From NCBI RefSeq assembly GCF_004331455.1, contig NZ_SJJR01000034.1:1-33780 (forward strand): a stretch of 33,780 nt of DNA, in the 5' to 3' direction. This stretch comes from Micromonospora zingiberis. Its GTDB lineage: Bacteria > Actinomycetota > Actinomycetes > Mycobacteriales > Micromonosporaceae. A program made the translations under genes and the position numbers. This document shows positions 1 to 7,192 of the stretch, in pieces. The stretch's first letter is position 1. Each line of letters starts with the position of its first letter. The notes under the pieces are model-generated. The model was not told where the DNA came from and ran no database searches. It worked only from the letters and a program-made list of their open reading frames with translations.

Positions 1-2
1 AC

Positions 3-104
3 CTGTACCTCGCCGCCACCATCGTCACGATCCGTCAACTCATCCAACGCGCCCGCACGCTCTACCGCTGGGACACCCGACCCACCACCCGCCGCCTCAA
101 GTAA
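3..104 (+). CDS. Transposase C-terminal tail (cut by window edge)
   Basis: This open frame enters from the left edge and stops with TAA at 102-104. Its 33 residues include LAATIVTIRQLI and end with YRWDTRP and an Arg-rich tail. This resembles the last helix of DDE transposases of the IS4/IS5 type common in actinobacteria, but only the tail is visible, so the family is a guess. It ends about 20 bases before the left end of the next insertion sequence, so the two elements sit side by side. Confidence 0.45.
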   Translation: MYLAATIVTIRQLIQRARTLYRWDTRPTTRRLK

Positions 105-125
105 CACCTACTGCCGGTCTGTCTA

Positions 126-1013
126 AGGGACGTCTCGTAACCCTGGTGTCTGTCTGTTGAGGATTGTCGGGCAGGATTCCTGGGTGCAGGTGATCACCGC
201 AGCCCGCCCGGAGTGGATCTTCCCGTTCACCGGGCTGCAGCCCAACCAGTTTCGCAAGCTGGTCCGGCTGGTCGCCGAGCGTGGCGGTGACGGCATCGCC
301 GACGGCCGGCCGGGCCGGCAGTGGGCCCTGGACCTCGCCGATCGGGTGTTGCTGGTGGCCGCGTACTGGCGCACGAACTTGACGATGCGCCAGATCGGTC
401 CGCTGTTCGGGGTGTCGCACTCCGCGGCGCACCGGGTCATCGACACCCTCGCCCCTCTACTGGCCCTGGCTCCGATGCGCAAACGGCCGGTCGAGCAGAT
501 CGCGATCGTCGACGGCACGCTGGTCCCCACCCGCGATCACCGCCTGGCCGCCCGGAGCAAGAACTACCGCTACTCCACGAACCTGCAGGTCGCCATCGAC
601 GCCTCCACCCGCCTGGTCATCGCCGTCGGCGACCCGCAACCCGGCAACCGCAACGACACCATCGTCTACCGCACCTCCGGCATCGCCGAGAAGCTGGACG
701 GGCGGCCGGTGATGGCCGACGGCGGCTACCGCGGCAACCCCGAGGTGATCATGCCGTACCGCAAGCCGTCCGACGGCAGCACACTGCCGGACTGGAAGGA
801 AGCCCTCAACATCCAGCACCGCACCGTCCGCGCCGGGGTCGAACACGCCCTGGCCAGGATGAAGTGCTTCAAGATCCTGCGCGACTACCGCCGCGCCGCA
901 CACACATTGGCCGACGCCGCTTCCGGCATCGCCAACCTCCACAACATCATCCTCGCCGGCTGACCACCGGCCCGGTGCCGGGCAACGCCTGCACCCAGTT
1001 ACGAGACGTCCCT
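126..1013 (+). mobile_element. Complete IS5-type insertion sequence, 888 bp
   Basis: The element is bounded by perfect 16-bp inverted repeats at 126-141 (AGGGACGTCTCGTAAC) and 998-1013. Each is flanked by TA (124-125 and 1014-1015), consistent with a 2-bp TA target duplication. It contains a single uninterrupted transposase gene. Intact ends, flanking duplication and an open reading frame together suggest a recent and possibly still active insertion. The family call rests on the transposase type; the TA duplication would suit the IS427-like group, which is inference. Confidence 0.85.
157..963 (+). CDS. IS5-family transposase (DDE_Tnp_4-like)
   Basis: This transposase should cut and rejoin the element ends. 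The N-terminal part contains a helix-turn-helix region (TMRQIGPLFGVSHSAAHRVI, about residues 77-96). A DDE-type catalytic core follows, with the first acidic motif in AIVDGTLVP, the second in VMADGGYRGNP, and a C-terminal HRTVRAGVEHALARMK region carrying the Glu. Length (268 aa) is normal for the group. The longest frame opens at a TTG (157); an in-frame GTG at 184 is an alternative start. The gene is complete and lies between perfect terminal inverted repeats. Confidence 0.88.
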   Translation: MRIVGQDSWVQVITAARPEWIFPFTGLQPNQFRKLVRLVAERGGDGIADGRPGRQWALDLADRVLLVAAYWRTNLTMRQIGPLFGVSHSAAHRVIDTLAPLLALAPMRKRPVEQIAIVDGTLVPTRDHRLAARSKNYRYSTNLQVAIDASTRLVIAVGDPQPGNRNDTIVYRTSGIAEKLDGRPVMADGGYRGNPEVIMPYRKPSDGSTLPDWKEALNIQHRTVRAGVEHALARMKCFKILRDYRRAAHTLADAASGIANLHNIILAG

Positions 1014-1131
1014 TAAGGCAGGCAACAGTCAATGCCCATTCGTATATTTAGTGCCGTGACCACGAACGTTCACGGTGTTGGATGACCCGCCGTCCGGCCT
1101 GTCGGCCGGGCGGCGTCGTGCCGGTCAGGCT

Positions 1132-2045
1132 GTGCCGGTGGCAGATCCTGTAGGCGGCTGAGTGATCAGGAAGGTCAGCAGCTGCTGCGAATCACCCGCC
1201 GGGGCACCGGCTCACCGATCCGACTACGTCGGGCCATGGTCGTGCTCGCGTCCGCTGACGGGAACACGGTGCTGGCCATCGCCCGCCTGGTCCAAGCCGA
1301 TGAGAACACGATCCGGCAGGTCATCCACCGGTTCAACGAGATGGGGATGGCCAGCCTGGACCCTCCGTGGGCGGGTGGTCGTCCCCGCCAGATCGGTAGC
1401 GACGAGGAACAGTTCATCATCGAGACGGCCAACACCCGCCCCGAGAAACTGGGGCGGCCGTTCACCCGGTGGAGCATTCGCAAGCTCACCGACCACCTGC
1501 GGGTGCATGCCACCCGCCAGGTTCGGGTAAGTCGGGAACGGCTGCGCCAGATCCTGCACCAGCACCGGATCACCTTTGAACGGACCAAGACGTGGAAGGA
1601 GTCCACCGACCCGCACCGCGATGCCCAACTCGCCCGGGTCGAGTACGTCAGCGCCCACTTCCCGCAGCGGGTGTTCGCGTCCGACGAGTTCGGGCCCTTC
1701 GTGATCCGCCCGCAGTCTGGCACCGGCTGGGCGCCCGCGGGCCATCCGCGTCGGCTGCCCGCGAACTACTACAAGCTGCACGGGGTCCGGCAGCTACTCA
1801 GCAAGTCTGGGGCGTCGTCCGGCGCCGTAAGAGCGCCGCGAACACCCTCACCGCCTTGAAGTCGATCCGGGCCGCCCGTGCGGACAGGGCACCGATCTAA
1901 CGTCATCCTGGACAACCTGTCCGCCCACAAGGGCCGCAAGATCCGCACGTGGGCGGCCCGCAACAAGGTCGAACTGTGCTTCACCCCGACCTACGCCTCC
2001 TGGGCCAACCCGATCGACGCTGCGCTGGGTTCCCCTGCGCGCCAC
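1132..2045 (+). pseudogene. IS630-family transposase relic with several frameshifts
   Basis: A recognisable IS630 transposase is spread over all three plus frames. The first piece starts at GTG 1132 (VPVADPVG) and shifts frame near 1155. The main piece reads LSDQEGQQLLRITRRG through the DEFGPFVIRPQSG catalytic region to about 1795. After an apparent internal deletion, another frame carries KSAANTLTALKSIRAARADR (about 1825-1897). A third gives VILDNLSAHKG and CFTPTYASWANPI (about 1900-2022), after which similarity is lost. The expected C-terminal part with the last catalytic Glu is missing. A GC-rich hairpin lies just upstream at about 1092-1112. The copy cannot make an active transposase. Confidence 0.85.
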
Positions 2046-2358
2046 CGGCCGCCTGGCCCTGGGACTCCTTGCAGCCGCAGCAACCGGTTGAAACGAGAGT
2101 ACGTCGGGGGCAGGTGAGGCGCTCGGCATCGCCTCCTGGAATGTGTTTCTGCCTCACATCGCGCCTTTGGCCTGGAAGTTCGAACACCAGTACAGCAAGT
2201 CAGGAAACTCGACTGCGCGTCTAGCTGGCATGGAGGATGGAATGCGCGATATGTTGTGCGGCTCGCTGCTGGGCCGATCATGGGGCCCTCGTTTTTGTTG
2301 TCCGGCATGAGGCAAATGCGGCGACTGCCCACGGCCGGTAATCCGAAGGGGGCTCTTC
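2046..2358. other. Intergenic junction with no supported gene
   Basis: About 310 bases lie between the end of the IS630 relic and the ATPase gene. Short frames exist, but none has a convincing start site or family resemblance. The last ten bases contain a purine-rich ribosome binding site (GAAGGGGG, 2345-2352) for the GTG start at 2359. The promoter of the ATPase pair should lie here; I could not pick convincing -35/-10 boxes. Confidence 0.5.
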
Positions 2359-4758
2359 GTGGTCGCCGAAAACTCTCCACAGCGCGTCCTACTCACGTGG
2401 GCCGACATCGCCGCCGCCGCAGCGGACCTCGAGCCGGATATGCGGGAGCTGCTGTTGGAACTAATTCGGACCAAGAACCCGAATTTCGAGACGAGCATCA
2501 CCACGGCCGAGGGACCGTGGTACGTACGGACCGTGCACGTACGTGGCCATATCGGAGTCGCCGAGGAAGCCGTCGACCTGCACCTGGAGCCTACGGCAGG
2601 TCTCACAATCGTTACGGCGCGCAACGGTACCGGAAAGACGAGCATCGCCGACGGCGCCCGGCACACACTCAGCGGCGGAATCAAGCGCCCCTATCAAGTA
2701 TTAGCAAGTAACATTCACTATCCGCATCGCGAAATCGTCGTTACGGTCAGCAATGGGCGCCGTGACATGGAGATTGTCTGTGGAGCAGACGAGATCGTTC
2801 AATGGAGCGAGGCGGACGGCTCTCTCAGCACGCCGCCCAGCGAGTGGACCGAAGCATTCGCACGCTACATGCCGGTGCTGCTGTATCCCGAGATGTCCCA
2901 GGTCATTCAGGATCCGAGTAATTTGCACGCGTTCCTGAAAGACGCGCTGGAGTTGACCGCACTTGAAGAACTGCAGGCTCTCCTAAAAACCGACCGGGAG
3001 AAGGGCACTGCCGCGCGGCGCACGGTGGAGGCCGCCCACACGAGCGCGCTAAGCGGCATCCTCAAGGCCGGTCACGAGGAACTGGCCAGGATCGTACGGG
3101 GCTGCGGTGCGTTCCCGCACCATGAGGTCCGAGCACGGATCGAGGCGCTGACCGAGACTTTGCCGGAATCGGCGCCGGCCCCCTTGGGCCTGCCCGACGT
3201 CTGGGCGGTAGATGACGCGTTACGTGACCGGGCCGTCGGCACCCTCACCCGGGTGGACGACGCCCTCCATTCGGATGCGGCCGGAGGAAATGCGCTCCTC
3301 GCGGTGCTCCAGAAGGCGCTCGCCCTCGGTGACGCACGGCTCAACGACCTGCGTGACCGGGATGTGTGCCCGGTCTGCCAGACGGCTGGGCACAAGTGGG
3401 TGCGCCGCGCCTCCGAGGACGCCGACCGACTGAGAACGGCCACCAGGGAACTCCGCACTGCGACCGCCGCCGCGACTACAGCACTCCGGAATCTGGGCAG
3501 ATGCTTCCCGGCGCCGTTGACCGACTCCCTGCGCCAGGCACTGACCCAACTCACGGATCCGGCCGTCGAGCTACGGATAAGACAATGGGACCGGCTCGTC
3601 CGCCTGTCAACCGACTTCGCCACGAAAGTGCCGTCCGTCGCGTCGCTGACTGAAGCACTCGATGAGAGCGCCGACCTAGCCAACTGGTACCGGAAGATGC
3701 GTTATGACCTACTTGCCCGACGCGACGACGTAATCGCCGCGCAGGCAACGGTCCGCGCACATATCGGATCGTGGATGGATGTTCGCGGCCAGGAGCAGCC
3801 CGCACTGACCAGGCTCGCCGTGGCCGAGCGGCTGGACCGTAGGGTCGACCGGTGGATACGGACCGCACGCGCAGACATCTTCACCCCTATCGCTAAAGAG
3901 GTGATGGAGTTGTGGTCCGTGCTCAATCCAGACGCAGACCTGAAGCTGACCGGCATCGCGTTGACCGGCGGGACGAAGATGCGACGGAGTGTGGCCCTGG
4001 ACCTCGCCGACGGCGAGGTGGCACTGCCAACCGGAAAAAACAACTCCGCGGTCCTGAGCACCGGTCAGCGCAACGCACTCTCATTGGCCACCTATCTGCC
4101 CCGCGCTACCCAGCCAGAGAGCCCGTTCGGATTCCTCATCCTCGACGACCCGATCCACGCGTTCGACACCTGGCGGGTGCGGTATTTGGCTCGGCACCTG
4201 ATGACCCTCGCTGAGCGCTTCCAGGTCATCGTGTTCACCCACGACGACCGCCTCTGGCGCGAGCTCCGTGGCTTGGGCGCGATGCCAACACACATCCGAA
4301 TGGACCGGCACGGCCACGGTCGACGGCAGGTGCGGGTGAGCCATGTGGCCAGCCCTGGAATTCAGCGGCTTGACGAGATCCAGCGAATCCTGGGCGCCGA
4401 GCGGGCAGCGCCCATCGGCACCCCCGACGCGGTCATCGCGATGTCCCTCGCCGTGTGCCGGCAGGCCGTCGACACCGAGGTTGTCGCGCAAATCGAGATG
4501 CTGGGACGACGAATTGGGTTGCCGGAGGCCTCAATCGTCGCCGATCTCAGGAAGGCGCGGAAGACTCTCGATCAGTTGGCACTTCTCAACGGGTATGCAC
4601 GCCGGGCGGGCATGAGAGCCATCGACGTCAACGGCTTCACCCCAACGGTCCACGCACTCAACGGAGCAGCCCACGGCCGCGCCCCCGACGGAGATCCGCG
4701 GCTCTGGATACGCCAGACCCGGAAGATCATCAAAGCCGTCCAGGAGATCGGTAGTTGA
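2359..4758 (+). CDS. Rad50/SMC-like ABC ATPase with CxxC hook
   Basis: This 799-aa protein has the split ABC-ATPase layout of Rad50/SbcC/RecF-type proteins. A Walker A motif (ARNGTGKTS, about residues 87-95) follows an N-terminal strand region. A helical middle carries CPVC at 337-340, like the tip of a zinc hook. Further on are an ABC signature (LSTGQRNALSLA, about 565-576), Walker B with D-loop (FLILDDPIHAFD, about 592-603) and a switch His (VFTHDD, about 628). A roughly 110-residue helical extension ending with HALNGAAHG follows, whose fold I cannot name. The coiled arms are short for a true Rad50. The GTG start has a good Shine-Dalgarno. The gene lies one base from a 145-aa partner and beside an integrase, a setting typical of defence cargo. 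A role in sensing or cutting invading DNA is inference; no nuclease motif is visible. Confidence 0.85.
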   Translation: MVAENSPQRVLLTWADIAAAAADLEPDMRELLLELIRTKNPNFETSITTAEGPWYVRTVHVRGHIGVAEEAVDLHLEPTAGLTIVTARNGTGKTSIADGARHTLSGGIKRPYQVLASNIHYPHREIVVTVSNGRRDMEIVCGADEIVQWSEADGSLSTPPSEWTEAFARYMPVLLYPEMSQVIQDPSNLHAFLKDALELTALEELQALLKTDREKGTAARRTVEAAHTSALSGILKAGHEELARIVRGCGAFPHHEVRARIEALTETLPESAPAPLGLPDVWAVDDALRDRAVGTLTRVDDALHSDAAGGNALLAVLQKALALGDARLNDLRDRDVCPVCQTAGHKWVRRASEDADRLRTATRELRTATAAATTALRNLGRCFPAPLTDSLRQALTQLTDPAVELRIRQWDRLVRLSTDFATKVPSVASLTEALDESADLANWYRKMRYDLLARRDDVIAAQATVRAHIGSWMDVRGQEQPALTRLAVAERLDRRVDRWIRTARADIFTPIAKEVMELWSVLNPDADLKLTGIALTGGTKMRRSVALDLADGEVALPTGKNNSAVLSTGQRNALSLATYLPRATQPESPFGFLILDDPIHAFDTWRVRYLARHLMTLAERFQVIVFTHDDRLWRELRGLGAMPTHIRMDRHGHGRRQVRVSHVASPGIQRLDEIQRILGAERAAPIGTPDAVIAMSLAVCRQAVDTEVVAQIEMLGRRIGLPEASIVADLRKARKTLDQLALLNGYARRAGMRAIDVNGFTPTVHALNGAAHGRAPDGDPRLWIRQTRKIIKAVQEIGS

Positions 4759-4759
4759 G

Positions 4760-5197
4760 ATGGCGACGTATCCGGACGTCCAAATAGCCGACCTGCAAGC
4801 CGCCTACCAGGGCTGGCCCGGCAGCCAGGCTGAGAAGGCCGCACTCGCGGCACTGGTGCTTCGCGTCCGAATCGAGCGCATGGCAGCCAGTCTGCCCAGC
4901 ACGGTGATAGCCGCGACGCCTGACATCTCCATGATTGAGCGACGGTTGTATCTCAGCATCGGCGAGCCCGGCTTGTCACCGGAGGGCCAGACACGGCGGA
5001 TGCGGGTGATCGCCGGTGCGCTCGAGGCATACGTCGCCATCTGCGAGATCCTGCATGGCCGAAATCCGGATCCGGCGCCTCCTCTGGAGGACGTGGCCTC
5101 ATGGACCGTCGCTGTCGACGCGCTTGAGGAGGACCTTTACCAGGCACCGGCTACCGTGCGAGCCAAAGCGCCGCAGGGCGCGACCGCAGGAGTATGA
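4760..5197 (+). CDS. Small helical partner of the upstream ATPase, unknown family
   Basis: The ATG at 4760 lies one base after the ATPase stop codon, so the two genes are almost certainly cotranscribed and translationally coupled. The 145-aa product is Ala-rich and predicted largely helical, with no signal peptide, no membrane segment and no Cys pair. I do not recognise the family. By position it could be a non-catalytic subunit, as small partners are in Lamassu-type or other SMC-like systems, but no motif supports that. It ends just before a bidirectional hairpin. Confidence 0.7.
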   Translation: MATYPDVQIADLQAAYQGWPGSQAEKAALAALVLRVRIERMAASLPSTVIAATPDISMIERRLYLSIGEPGLSPEGQTRRMRVIAGALEAYVAICEILHGRNPDPAPPLEDVASWTVAVDALEEDLYQAPATVRAKAPQGATAGV

Positions 5198-5209
5198 GCC
5201 ACGGTGACA

Positions 5210-5250
5210 GGTGGCCGTGCTTGCGCCGACGAAGGGCGGACACGGCCACC
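5210..5250. terminator. Bidirectional terminator hairpin between convergent genes
   Basis: A perfect 10-bp stem pairs GGTGGCCGTG (5210-5219) with CACGGCCACC (5241-5250) around a 21-base loop. It lies 12 bases after the stop of the 145-aa gene and 38 bases beyond the stop of the convergent integrase. There is no T-tract, as is common for actinobacterial terminators. Confidence 0.65.
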
Positions 5251-5288
5251 CACGTGGTGCAGTCCCTTGTCGTACGAGCCGCGTGAAC

Positions 5289-6374
5289 CTACTCCGGGAT
5301 CTGCGGCGGTTCGGTGAGCAGTTGGGCGATGTGTTCGGTGGCTTGTTGGCGGCGGGTGGCGTTGATGCGGGTGTAGTAGCGCATGAGGGTGCCTGGGTCG
5401 TGGCCGAGTCGTTCGGCGACTTCGTGGATGCCGTATCCGGCGTCGAGGTAGGTGGAGGCGAGCAGGTGCCGGATCTGGTGGGGTCCGATGGGGCGGACTC
5501 CGGCGCGGGTGGCGAGGTGGTTGAAGCAGCTGGTGACGTTGTCGGGCCGCAGGGGCTGGCCGGTACGGCCGGTGAACATGTACCGCGAACCGGCCGCCGG
5601 CATCGTGGCGGTGACGGTCTTGAGAGTGACTGGGTCGAGGATGAGGGTTCGGGTGCTGTTGTGGGACTTGGGTGGCTTGTCGCGGACTCGACTGGCCGGG
5701 TCTTCGACGACGCGTTGCCGGCGGACGGTGAGGGTGGCCAGGTCCGGTTCCAGGTCGCGCCACTGCAGGCCGCACAGTTCGCCGCGTCGTAGGCCGGTGA
5801 CCAGCAGCAGCCGCCACAGCGGGTAGAGCCGGTCATGGTGGACGTGGTCGAGGAAGCGGCGCGCTTCGGTGAGGGTCCAGACAGGCCGCAGGGTGTCGCT
5901 TTCGCGTGGCCGGTGCGCGCCGAGGGTCAAGCCGGTCTGTTCGCCGTATGCCTTGGTCAGCACGAGGTCGAGGGTGCGCAGGGTGGTGCGGGAGTAGCCG
6001 GCCGCTTCCAGTTGGCGGTAGGCGCGCTCGGTCATCCGGGCGCTGAGCCGCGAGCCTCGTACCGTGCCCAGGTAGGGGTAGATCAGGCTGAGCAGCCACG
6101 TGTAGTTGTAGAGAGTGTTCGGCTGTAGTTCCTGCTCACGGGTACGAAGCCAGTCCTGGCAGAGGGTTTCGACGGTGTCGGTGAGCCTCGGCCGGACCGT
6201 CCGCGCGTCGCGTTGGCGGCTGAGCCGACGGTACTCGGCCAACGCCGTCTTCTCCGTCACGAACCCCGTCCGACGGGCCTGCATCCGCGCGCCGTTACGG
6301 TCACGTCCCATCTCCAGCCGGAACCCGTACGACCCGGTTGCCGGATCCCGAACGATCACACCGCTATCGACCAC
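5289..6374 (-). CDS. int: Tyrosine site-specific integrase
   Basis: This phage-type integrase should recombine an element into a tRNA attachment site. An N-terminal arm-binding region and SAM-like core domain (LQPNTLYNYTWLLSLIYPYL) are followed by the catalytic domain. Counting from the longest frame at 6398, this holds Arg in TGLRRGEL (about 204), Lys in KPPKSHNSTR, HxxR in HQIRH (307-310), His in LGHDPGTLM (333) and the nucleophile Tyr in RYYTRI (341/342). All catalytic positions are present. I prefer the GTG at 6374, because GAGGAGG lies five bases upstream; the longer frame opens with TTG. About 500 bases upstream lies half of a tRNA-Pro gene, the likely att site. No excisionase is evident next to it. 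Confidence 0.92.
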   Translation of the reverse strand: MVDSGVIVRDPATGSYGFRLEMGRDRNGARMQARRTGFVTEKTALAEYRRLSRQRDARTVRPRLTDTVETLCQDWLRTREQELQPNTLYNYTWLLSLIYPYLGTVRGSRLSARMTERAYRQLEAAGYSRTTLRTLDLVLTKAYGEQTGLTLGAHRPRESDTLRPVWTLTEARRFLDHVHHDRLYPLWRLLLVTGLRRGELCGLQWRDLEPDLATLTVRRQRVVEDPASRVRDKPPKSHNSTRTLILDPVTLKTVTATMPAAGSRYMFTGRTGQPLRPDNVTSCFNHLATRAGVRPIGPHQIRHLLASTYLDAGYGIHEVAERLGHDPGTLMRYYTRINATRRQQATEHIAQLLTEPPQIPE

Positions 6375-6398
6375 GACGACCTCCTCACCGCCTGGCAA

Positions 6399-6860
6399 TC
6401 ACCTCCAGCACTGGAGGCCCACCCAGCCATGGGAACCCCGCCACCCGCTGACACGACGGACCAGCTGCCCGCCGCAGAACACGCGCAGCCGCCCATCCGG
6501 TTCGGGGTCGATCGTGACGGGCGGCGGGAAGCACCGACGTCACCGTACGGACATTCGTGTCGAAGGTGTGTCAGGGTCATCCACAAGGGACGAACGTCGA
6601 GACCTGAGGTAAGCCCTTCCGGGCCGCAGTGCCAAGACGCAGGAAGCCTCCGGACCGCAGGGCAGAGAACAAGGCCGTCACGCCTGCTCAAGCGGCCTTC
6701 ACCGCCTTCGCGGATCTCTACCGAACTCCGCGCGACATCGGATGCAGCCGCGCCACGCGCACTCGTCGTCCGAGCGCAGACGGGACGGCGATCGATCTCG
6801 GACCGTACGCTCGTACGGGCAGAATCAAGTGTCGAAAGCCGATCAACACATCCATAGGCG
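6399..6860. other. Region upstream of int with no supported gene
   Basis: Roughly 460 bases between the integrase start and the tRNA-derived att region. Open frames on both strands are present but none has both a good start site and a recognisable family. The stretch is where integrase control sites and arm-type binding sites would be expected, but I see no clear repeated motif. Confidence 0.45.
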
Positions 6861-6890
6861 CAAATAAAAAAGGCCAGCTGAGCTGGCCCT
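6861..6890 (-). terminator. Intrinsic terminator of the tRNA-Pro gene (minus strand)
   Basis: On the minus strand an 8-bp stem (GGCCAGCT / AGCTGGCC, 6872-6888, one-base loop centre) is followed directly by a T-rich run (6862-6871). This is a textbook Rho-independent terminator immediately after the tRNA 3' end at 6898, rather rare in such GC-rich DNA, and fits a native tRNA terminator. Confidence 0.8.
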
Positions 6891-6897
6891 TCCTAAG

Positions 6898-6939
6898 TCG
6901 GGACGGCCGGATTCGAACCGACGACCCCTTGACCCCCAG
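6898..6939 (-). other. tRNA-Pro(GGG) 3' half, attachment site core
   Basis: Read on the minus strand, these 42 bases match the 3' half of tRNA-Pro. They start in the anticodon loop with CTGGGGG (anticodon GGG) and the 3' anticodon stem TCAAG. The variable loop, T arm (GTCGG-TTCGAAT-CCGGC) and acceptor strand CGTCCCG with discriminator A follow. The sequence upstream (above 6939) does not supply the 5' half: no D arm and no matching acceptor strand are found. Such half-tRNAs are the usual att cores left by tyrosine-integrase elements. The crossover would then lie at or near the anticodon loop. Confidence 0.85.
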
Positions 6940-7060
6940 GGAGAACCAGCAGGACTGCCGGGGCCTGCCGGCCGGTACCGGCTCCTGCCGGACATGCAGG
7001 TCAACGGCCATGTGGCAGTCCGGGACAGGTCGGGCTCTATCGAGCCTTCCCGGACCATCC

Positions 7061-7078
7061 GTGAGACGGGCGTGAGAC
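7061..7078. repeat. Direct repeat GTGAGAC near the att site
   Basis: The heptamer GTGAGAC occurs at 7061-7067 and 7072-7078, an 11-bp spacing that puts both copies on one face of the helix. It lies about 120 bases from the tRNA-derived core. It could be an arm-type integrase site, but two copies of seven bases is weak evidence. Confidence 0.25.
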
Positions 7079-7096
7079 ATCACGGCAGTTCGTTTT

Positions 7097-7130
7097 GGAG
7101 TGGCGCTGGCGCAATCGCCAGCGCCACTCC
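7097..7130 (-). terminator. Long perfect hairpin after the exonuclease gene
   Basis: A perfect 15-bp inverted repeat (GGAGTGGCGCTGGCG at 7097-7111 and its complement at 7116-7130) encloses the tetraloop CAAT. It lies 63 bases beyond the stop codon of the minus-strand exonuclease gene and is best read as its terminator. No T-tract follows on the minus strand; four T bases precede it on the plus strand. Confidence 0.6.
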
Positions 7131-7192
7131 CTCGATCACAACAACGCCGTAGGCCGTCGCCACTTCCGGCCGCCGCGTCCCGTCCGATCGAT

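Noticed and set aside
2359..5197. Assignment of the ATPase pair to Lamassu, Septu or Mre11-Rad50
   Set aside because: No nuclease partner gene is present, and the small protein has no motif of LmuC, PtuB or Mre11; the resemblance is only at the level of the ABC ATPase.
6898..6975. A complete tRNA gene
   Set aside because: Only the 3' half is present; no D arm or 5' acceptor strand can be found above 6939.
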